DNA from: Pinus tabuliformis
Lineage: Eukaryota > Streptophyta > Pinopsida > Pinales > Pinaceae
Direction of reading: 5' to 3'
NCBI GenBank assembly: GCA_031772625.1
Contig: CM062808.1
Span: 139,168,605 to 139,232,604 of the forward strand
DNA: 64,000 bases
The notes under the pieces were generated by a model. The model made no database searches, was not told where the DNA came from, and saw only the letters and a list, made by a program, of their open reading frames with translations. The position numbers were made by a program, and so were the translations under genes. Shown piece by piece: positions 56,901 through 64,000 of this stretch (position 1 is its first letter; every line of letters begins with the position of its first letter).

Positions 56901-57981
56901 ACAAACAGAACCTCCCTCTGTTAGTGATGCATGCACAGAGACAGCTAGTTTTCAAGAATTAAAAGGAAAATGGTGGAGAGAATATGAGCTGTCACAAGGC
57001 AAAGCATTCCAACAGCAAAAGGGGATCTGGTTCAATTATGCATATAAGAACTGGGAAGCACTTGAGTAGTCTAGAGCTCAGTACAAAGAAATTAAGGAAC
57101 TAAAAGCTAGACTGTCCCAGATGTTTGAGTTGTTTCAAAGAATACTTGCCACAAGGAAACCCTCTTTCAACTATGCAACATTTTTGAGGGAACGACTGAC
57201 ATTCTTACAGATAAAGGTAGTTAGAGAAGGTAGACCTCATCAGGTGGTTACATCAGAACAATTTATTCAAACCTTTGCAGAGGCACCCAAAAATGATCAG
57301 AATTTGTTGTGCGAGCTTTATCTCCACAATGAAGCCATGTCTGAAGAGAGAAATATGAATATACTCCCTCTTGTTGGCGACATATAGCTCAGAGCTTTCA
57401 TTTCCTTTTTAGCCAACCAACTCACTTGGCAAAACGCCTTCATCTCAGCACAACATAATGAACAGAACTGCCTTCTTTGGATCAGGGCTGAACCTCAAAA
57501 TGCAGCCACTTTCATTGCACAGCACCAAAGAATGTTAAGTGAGCCTGCAATGAAGGATCACATCAGGCAACTACAAGCAGTGGTCCTGCGAGATTGCCAA
57601 CACTATGTGAGGACCAAGGCACCCTTGGCTATTAAGGCCAACAACCTATTTTGGGAAAACTGTCCCAAGGAAAGGCAAGAGTATCATCCCTATAATCCAC
57701 CCAATTTACAAGCAGCAATTTCAAGGGTACCTTACTATGTTAGATGTATGGAACAATGTGCTGAAAATTGGATTGGCTACAGATTTAAATTTCCACTTCT
57801 ATGGTTATCTGGTCAGCAATATAAGGGTCAGTTTGGATTATCCAAAAAGGAAGAGGTGGCAGCATGGAGGCAAATACAGATTGTCTGTGGGTTCAGAGAC
57901 AAGTTTGATACCACTTTCTATAGCTACTGTCTCAGTAATTTACACTGTTCATCCCAGTACTCCGACTCAGATTCAGAGTAA
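53992..57981 (+). pseudogene. Accessory protein gene of element C, nearly intact
   Basis: The first ATG (53992, MDPAKDKTRLFDAA) is followed by a possible donor (AAGGTAAAAC at 54041). The main frame starts at 54341 (MGGNLITYELG) and is conserved with elements A and H. Breaks: TAG at 54629, one-base shift near 55418, TAG at 57067 and 57385. Order: N-terminal helical domain (WLDYFRRLPDFD, EEAIAQVTGLP); YLTCEGRYQVIYQ and PYYLLGCL; a 15-aa acidic repeat (55072-55265); basic KRRRTRASAK; a single CANC; VTQEPA and SPRPTQ repeats (55730-56880); coiled coil; and a conserved C-terminal domain (EQNCLLWIRAEPQNA, YVRCMEQCAENWIGYRF). No membrane segment. Function unknown. Position after integrase and separate promoter suggest expression from its own RNA. 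Confidence 0.75.
55072..55265. repeat. 45-bp in-frame repeat in accessory gene of C, about 4 units
   Basis: Encodes EDIPEQIPEEIPQQT with minor changes. The period is a multiple of three, so copy changes keep the frame. The acidic content parallels the Glu/Lys tract at the same place in elements A and D. Confidence 0.9.
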
Positions 57982-58011
57982 GCATTGCATGAGGACATGC
58001 AATCCCTTCAG

Positions 58012-58021
58012 TTGGGGGGGA
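58012..58021 (+). other. Polypurine tract of element C
   Basis: TTGGGGGGGA ends directly at the LTR start TGTTAGG (58022). Confidence 0.85.
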
Positions 58022-59455
58022 TGTTAGGACTCCAAATTGACCATTTTCGACCTTGTATTTTTGCTATAATATTACCCTTTTTCAGTCCATAAGTTGAAAG
58101 CTTTGATTATATAATGACCTAATCATCCCAAGGTATGAAGTAACTCTCCGCATGACTATATGTTTAATTATTCATTACATATTCATGTTATCTTTATATT
58201 TATCTTTGGAAAAGTTAACCAAGTTGCTAAGTAACCGTTGAACTGTCTAAAGTCTGCAGAAATTATAATTCATAGTTGCTGTAACACCAGAAACAGCAAC
58301 TACGCAGTTGCTGCAACACCAGAAACAGCAACTACGCAGTTGCTACAGCACCAGCAACAACAACTATCTAAAGCGGGGAAATGTTATTTTGCAAACAACT
58401 GGAATACCGGAAATAACAAACGGCAACTATCAGAAGATCGCCAGAGTTCCATGCTGACGCAGCATGATCAGCAACTGTCCAAAAAGGGTAAAACACGGTT
58501 ACAGTTGCTAAAACACCAGGAACAACATGAGTTTACTAAATCAACAACAATGGGGAAGCGGCAAAGGATAGTGCGAGGATTCCAAGAAGACGGTTGAAGT
58601 TTGGTTACCAGCTGTGTAACAATAAGAGACCCAAGAAAGAATACACTGTCACACTGTTGTAACAACATCCTGTAACAAGGATGGATTTCTTATTTTTGAC
58701 AAAAAAAGGTTTAACTGAATGAACGATGATAGTCTATTGTAATAGATGTCTCCTCTATAAAGAGGAGACATCTACATTAGAAAGGGGGGGAGAAAAACAA
58801 GTTGTAAGGGAAGTTTTGAAAGACAAACAGCAAGTCTGAATTTTTATTGTAACTAGACCTTTTGGCAGATGAATAGAAGATTGTTCTGAGCACCTAATCC
58901 AGCATTTGTGTTCTGGGGAATCTTGTGAGAGGGACAGGGCCCACCTTCTTCACAAGATTCACCCATTTATTTCCTGTCAGTGTGTAAGTGTGTCTGGTAA
59001 TTTTCTTTTTGCTGGTACTCTATTTGGATTCTGTAGCATTACATCTGATAATTTCCTTTTTGTTGGTACTTTGTTTTGTTAATCGTTTGAAGCTGTAAAA
59101 GAATACTTCACCGGTGAATTAGAATTGCAGTGTGTATTAGCAATCTGGTTACAGGGGCAGGTGCTGAACATCCTTACCTGGAGGATAGGGTCCTGATCCT
59201 CTGCTAACAGAGCATCCATTACTTCTCTTTTCAGATTTGTATTCTTAGTTAACTGCTTTCATTTTATCTTTGCAATACACTGTTATAACATAGAGTAAGG
59301 AGTTTTAACAGAATCGTGTATACTACAGCTTTTGATGCTTTTAGAATTAAGTACATATGGTACGCAGTCACCTTTGAAATAAAAGGACTTTCCCGGGTTG
59401 ACAAATTAATGTGGTACTTGATTGTTTAATCAATAAACAATTCAACTAGCCAACA
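58022..59455 (+). repeat. 3' LTR of element C
   Basis: 1,434 bp; same internal features as the 5' LTR (ORF 58238-58597, hairpin repeats, TATA palindrome 58743-58774). Substitutions relative to the 5' LTR are mostly transitions. Confidence 0.95.
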
Positions 59456-59460
59456 GGTTG
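59456..59460. repeat. Target site duplication of element C, right copy (GGTTG)
   Basis: GGTTG directly after CCAACA. It pairs with 46230-46234. Confidence 0.9.
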
Positions 59461-59789
59461 AAGGATTCTTAAATGCCCTTCACCCATTTTTGAACCCATT
59501 CCATCTATTCCAAGTATTTATTTGTTCCCTGTTTGACCATCTTGCCCTGTGAAACCATCCTTTGTCAAGAAACCAAGTCTAGTTAAGCCATCTTCTTTGA
59601 CTCCATTTGCACAATGGCCTAAACTACTCAGTCTTACCCCTCTGCTACTGAATCTCACCACCCAAACTCAAACAAAACTCCTAAACTTCGCAACTAGCCT
59701 AATATCTTTTAAAAAAAAGCTAAAACTTAAAGAGAGAGCCCTCTCTGGATACAGATTGGCTAGATTCTGTATCTAAAAGATTGGTTTGT
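59461..59789. other. Sequence between element C and fragment H, unassigned
   Basis: The first bases should be the continuation of the E LTR. After that I see no coding frame, LTR end or repeat I can assign. Confidence 0.4.
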
Positions 59790-60171
59790 GGTTACCTCAG
59801 ACCTCTTTCCTCTTCCCAACAACTTCAAGGAAAATCTGAGTGATAACACCTTCCACAAAGAATTTCTTCTTTGCAAGGGTGTTGTTACCCTTATCTTCCT
59901 TTCTTCAAGGCAACCCTAAAGGAAGTGTGGTGATTCTACCTATGACTTTAGGGGTGATTTCTACTGAGAAGCCTTTCAGCACAGTAGTGGCATGGGTGCT
60001 AGTTAGTGGGATGAGTGAGAGAGAAAAGTCTCTGGCCACCTCATCATCACATCCCCTCTTTTTTTCAAAGAAACCCATCCAATTGTACCTTGTGAAGATT
60101 TATATTATAGGAGGGTGTTGATGATTTCTCATTATGTTTGTGGGTTCACTCTTGTTAAATCCCCCTGTCAT
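59790..60171 (-). pseudogene. Fragment H: N-terminal part of an A/D-family accessory gene
   Basis: The minus-strand frame starts MTGGFNKSEPTN, matching MIGAFNRREPTN of element A, and continues with WMGFFEKK, ITPKVIGRITTLPLG and LAKKKFF, aligned to A down to its position 1740. Stops and small indels are present. The rest of the gene is not here. Confidence 0.7.
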
Positions 60172-61404
60172 TTTTCCTTTGGTAATTATGGAGGCTTGTA
60201 TGGGTATAATTCCAAATTCTAGTGGGTGAGAGATTTTAAATGACAACCCTGTGATATAATTCCCCTAGACTGCAAATTCCTTAACCAAATGGAGGGTTTT
60301 CCTATATTCTTTTAACTGAAAAGTGTGGGACGGTGTATCTCCTACCTCCTGTTTACTGTCTGATAAATCCAACCTTTGATCCTTCATCTCTAAATTCCCA
60401 ATGATAATCTTGTAGATAGTTGCTTTGTATCCTGTCAATCTCCCTATAGGATCCTATAGGTTTTCATGTAGGATCTTGTATGTGCGCTGCTCATTGTCTT
60501 TCTTGTAGACACTACTTCAAGAGCCGATAGCAACCTTGCTTAGAAGAATCCTTGAGATTGCAAATGCCTCCTTTGCATGGAAATATGTGTTTTATTTCCT
60601 CATATTGGTGATTTTGTGGGATGGTGTGTTGGCTACCTAAGTATGAGCACCCACCTTTGGGACATTGGTCCCACTACCACTCCATCATTCCTCCTTACCT
60701 CGTAATCATCTCCCACTTTGATCATTCGTAACTTAACCATTTTTGGCCTCATATCTTTTTTCTTCTGATTTGACTGTTGCCATGTGTGGCATGATCTAAC
60801 TGTATTCTCCTCATCATGAAAAATTTTAGGGGCTAATATTCGCAAGTGGGCTAATTTTTCATGCTTTTTACAAAAAAAATATTCGGTAATTTCTCGTTTT
60901 CCCTAAAAACGATTCGCCTAAATTTTATAGTATAAAACTATTTTACTTTAAAAATCGCCAAAATTTTATATAAAGACTACATAAATTTGAATATTTCTAC
61001 AAAAGTATCATCAAATATTTTAGTGATTTCATATTATGGACTGGTGAGATTCGCCAAGTTCTTTAAACTTTAAGATAAATTTACATCCTTAAACTTTCCC
61101 CTGCTCCTTGTCGACTGGTCAAAGGTGGCCAAGTTAACTGGACACCTTTTCTTATAAAGCCAACTCTTACACAATCCTACATTTTTAGTCATATTATGCT
61201 AATGAGAGAGCTTAAGCAAGATGACATACCTATGGGTAATATGCCTTGATGATGCTACTTGTTGGAGAATGATGTCCCTGTGCTGTGTATTTGCTGCATA
61301 CTGTTTTATTATTGGCCTCCTTTGATGCTTGTTTCCTTTGATGTGCAGGTACTGGAGACTGATGCTCATGTTCCTGCTACTACTGATAAGCTCTGGAGGA
61401 ACTT
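60172..61404 (-). mobile_element. Fragment H: A/D-family region upstream of the accessory gene
   Basis: 60440-60490 carries the CCTATAGG palindromic words; 60600-60790 matches A at 2440-2650 and 7480-7700; 61110-61400 matches A at 7745-8040. About 0.3 kb at 60800-61100 is extra (AT-rich). It ends abruptly at the LTR of element I. No gene seen. It could be the continuation of element D displaced by E and C, or an independent copy. Confidence 0.6.
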
Positions 61405-61836
61405 CTGTAGTATACCTAGGGGGGATAATATGGGGTACAAAGGGAGGTACCCAAGGGAATAATGTAATATTGGGATGGGCCATAGTAATAAATAAGGTGG
61501 TTAACCCGTATCATGTAAGGGACCACCAGTAGTTAGCAATAATGTAATAAGCCCATGGTTTTAGATAGATGGTATTGAGGGAACCATGGTAATGACCCAT
61601 GGTATTGTATGTATGAGGCCTATATAGAGGCTAGAGACTCCCCATTGAGAGATGTGAAGGATTATTGTTTGAACAAGCATATGGCTTGTGGAGTGTTCTC
61701 CTTCCTTAAGGAGTGAATGTATGGTGTTGTCCTACCTTAAGGGTTTGATCAATAAAGAAGTATTTCTATCTATTCAATCTTGTTATTTCATGGGTTTATT
61801 TGCATTGTCTTATGTTTTCATACCAGATCTATAACA
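61405..61836 (+). repeat. LTR of element I
   Basis: About 432 bp, TGTAGTATACC to ATAACA, followed two bases later by a PBS. TATATAGAGGC (about 61621) is a TATA candidate and CAATAAAG (about 61751) a polyadenylation signal. The left edge is inferred from where homology of H to A stops. Confidence 0.65.
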
Positions 61837-61838
61837 AG

Positions 61839-61850
61839 TGGTATCAGAGC
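61839..61850 (+). other. PBS of element I (initiator tRNA-Met)
   Basis: TGGTATCAGAGC, exact match to the usual plant site. Confidence 0.9.
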
Positions 61851-61910
61851 ACTTTCTTGTGCAAAGCAGAGAATTTTTATTCTTATTTTTTAATTTTTTG
61901 CGAGAATTTT

Positions 61911-62436
61911 TTGGGCGGTGAGTTTGCAGATTAGATCTGTATGTTCGGGTGAAAAATCTACAGAATCTAATTGTAGACCTGAATTTTTGACACAAAAATA
62001 CTCAATTTGAAAATAAAAAAATCAGCCAAATCGAAGTCCAGATGAATGAGATATTGCTGATTTAAAAATCAGTGGTGTTGAAGACATTTTTCGGGGTGAC
62101 GAGTTTGCAAATCAGATCTGTAGGTTTTGGTGCAAAATCTGCAAAATCTAATTCTAGATCTGGATGGTTCGTGAAAAAATACCCAATTTCTAAAAAAAAA
62201 ATTAGCCGAATCAGAGTCCGGATGAAGGAGATATTGCTGATCTAAAAATCAGTGGTGTTGCAGACATTTTTTTGGGGCGGCAAGTTTGCGTCTCAAATCT
62301 GTATGTTTTGGTGAAAAATCTATAGAATCTAATTGCATATCTATATTTTTTTGTGAAAACATACCCAATTTCAAAAAAAAATCAGTCGAATCAGAGTCCG
62401 GATGAGGGAGATATCGCTGATATAAAATCAGTGTTT
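61911..62436. repeat. 181-bp tandem repeat in the leader of element I, 3 copies
   Basis: AGTTTGC recurs at 61921, 62102 and 62283; each unit carries AGATCTGTA-like, AATCAG and GATATTGCTGAT-like blocks. It lies between PBS and gag, with no ORF. Confidence 0.85.
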
Positions 62437-62624
62437 TTCAATTTCTTTGTGACAGGGGACAGTTGCAGTGCGAATCGGAAATTCCAGTGTCTAGATTGGG
62501 ATTTCTACTACATGGGAAGATGCAGAATGGTTGTTCCATTTCCGAAAACAGGTCATAATAAAGATTCTGAGCAATAATGACTAAACTGCGACCATTTTAA
62601 ATTTTCGCCAAGTGATTTTTTTTC

Positions 62625-63106
62625 GTGCCGTTTAGCAAGATGTTTTTTACAGGGAAAGATAATGGCCCTACTATTGAAGAATTCATAGAAAGAGAGAAGT
62701 CATTATGGCCAAAAAATTGGACAAGTTTCCTAGGGCTTGGTATGAAAGATGAGGCTGCCAGATGGTGGTTCTCACTTGACCGCAAGCAGTTGTCCAAACT
62801 TTCAGATGAAGAATTTGAAAGAGTCCTTTTAGCAAATGGTCTCATGCTAGAAAACAGGAGAATGAGACATGTAAGGGGTTATTTTCTACTAGTATTTCCT
62901 TATTGCAGGTTCATGGATTCGTTCAAAAGGAGAAGATCGTTGTGTCCATAAATCCTAGTTGCAAGCAAAATCTCATAAATGTCAATTTGGCAAAAAAATT
63001 ACAAGTGCCAGCAAAACACATGGAGCACACACAGGTTAATAATGACCAAATTCAAGTTTATAAAGATTTGAAGATTTCTATGGACAAGTATGTATTGCTG
63101 TTGTAG
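62625..63106 (+). pseudogene. Element I gag and protease remnants
   Basis: The gag-like part (62625-62951) has FFTGKDNGPTIEEFIERE and MKDEAARWWFSLDRKQLSKL, a Ty3 gag core. An overlapping frame (62903-63106) reads VVSINPSCKQNLINVNLAKK and QVYKDLKISMDKYV, the fold of a Ty3 protease in which the active-site DSGA is NPSC. No RT follows, so I is internally deleted or a gag-only derivative. Confidence 0.55.
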
Positions 63107-64000
63107 GGAAAAGTATCCGATTCGGATGACCCTATCCCACTCTAAGGGTGATAGTACCTCAGCAACAACTGTAAAGAAAACTACTTAAGATTTACTTCTT
63201 TATGAAAGCAAGAGAGAATGAAGAAATGCACTAACCGTTGCCTTGCGCTTAATGTCGAATCCAAACTCTTCTCTTTGCTTGCTTGCTCCCAGCTCCTTGC
63301 TCTTTTACTGGCCCAGCTACAATGAGATCCTGCAAAATAACAAAGAAGGAAACTACAAGAAGCATGCAATCATAACTGATTCAAGGATTAGCATAAATCA
63401 AATATACAATTATCACAACACATCATTGAAACAAATGTATATAGAAGAACCTCAATAGCTTTTATTAATAGAAGAAGTAAAGTTCTGAGAGTGTTACAAC
63501 CATTGAAGGCCCCAATCCAGCAACACCTCCCAGCAGAAAGAATTTCTCCTCTTCACCTCCTTCAAGCAATCACCCAATAGTTCTATAGTGAAACCAACAG
63601 CATATCATTACTTTGCACAAAATTCCAGCCTCCTGAGCTCATAGGAGAGAGCTCAATATATAGATGAATTGAGAAAGGATGAGTCAGCTTGCAACTGATG
63701 TGTAGCTGCCTTGTGTCCTCTCTCTCTTCAGTTGATCTTCAGTTCTTGAGTCCACTTGGAGAACCTTGCTTCCACTTGGAGAAACAGAGCCTCTGACTCA
63801 TCACAAGGCGAAATCCCTGATCCAAGTGTCATTTTTGGAAGATTCCAGAGCAATGACTCAGTGTGCCACTTGTCCCATCTCGCTCAGCGCAGGTGGCCTT
63901 TGTTCCACTTGCTTTGCAACACAGGTACACCATGGAGGAGTTGAGTTTCAGCGCAGAAGCCTAGTGGAGCACCTGCTTTGATTTCAGGATTGCTTGTTTT
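63107..64000 (-). other. Likely part of a minus-strand LTR or UTR, unassigned
   Basis: On the minus strand CTATATATTGAGC (63652-63664) looks like a TATA box and ATTAATAAAAGC (about 63455) a polyadenylation region, about 200 bp apart as in an LTR. No LTR ends, PBS or coding frame can be fixed inside the window. Confidence 0.35.

Larger units (their letters stand above)
46235..59455 (+). mobile_element. Element C: complete Athila-like Ty3 element, 13.2 kb, youngest here
   Basis: 5' LTR 46235-47666, PBS 47670-47686, gag-protease 47745-50327 (intact), RT-RNase H, integrase to 53316, tandem array and TATA box, accessory gene to 57981, PPT, 3' LTR 58022-59455, GGTTG target duplication. About two dozen LTR differences in 1,432 bp by eye (about 98.3% identity). 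RT and integrase carry one stop each, and the RT active site is mutated, so this copy cannot move by itself. Confidence 0.95.

Overview
This is nuclear plant DNA made almost entirely of nested LTR retrotransposons. I find no host gene, tRNA, rRNA, bacterial-type operon or CRISPR array. The long decayed elements, the tRNA-Asp and tRNA-Met type primer sites and the Athila/Tat-like Ty3 polyproteins fit a seed plant with a large repeat-rich genome. A conifer or other gymnosperm is plausible, but the sequence does not prove it.

Layout, left to right. (A) 1-16674, minus strand: an Athila-like Ty3/gypsy element whose 3' end lies beyond the window. It has a 5' LTR (14443-16674), a tRNA-Asp type PBS, broken gag, protease, RT, RNase H and integrase, and a 3' accessory gene (1-2046). 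A Ty1/copia element G (about 2657-7139) sits inside it, flanked by a 0.5-kb direct duplication of A and lacking a 5' LTR. (F) 16675-23082, minus: two copies of a non-autonomous LTR element sharing one central LTR (about 19654-21071), with unrecognised internal ORFs. (D) 23083 to about 39980, minus: an A-like element with a 3' LTR and accessory gene, split by (B) 25819-38236, a complete Tat-like Ty3 element with 2.65-kb LTRs and a 5-bp GTCCC target duplication. (E) about 40000-46234, plus: a 5'-truncated element with a very large accessory gene (41798-45401) and an LTR, itself interrupted by (C) 46235-59455. C is the youngest complete element: 13.2 kb, LTRs about 98% identical by eye, target duplication GGTTG. 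(H) about 59790-61404, minus: an A/D-family fragment. (I) 61405 to about 63106, plus: an LTR, tRNA-Met PBS, leader repeats and gag/protease remnants. The last 0.9 kb looks like part of a minus-strand LTR.

Main points. The Athila-like elements A, C, D and E each carry a large gene after integrase. Its architecture is conserved: an N-terminal helical domain, an acidic or repeat linker, a basic patch, a coiled coil and a conserved C-terminal region. In C this gene is preceded by a 21-22 bp tandem array and a consensus TATA box, which suggests a private internal promoter, and the same repeat word recurs in the LTR. In A/D a different palindromic word (CCTATAGG-like) occupies the equivalent places. 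Element B is unusual in two ways. An archaeal-type RNase H lies between protease and RT while the Ty3 RNase H has lost acidic residues, and a long ORF lies inside each LTR. Most frames carry in-frame stops rather than indels, many at codons one transition from CAG, CAA, CGA or TGG, as expected from decay of methylated silent elements. All family assignments come from reading motifs by eye; no database search was possible.
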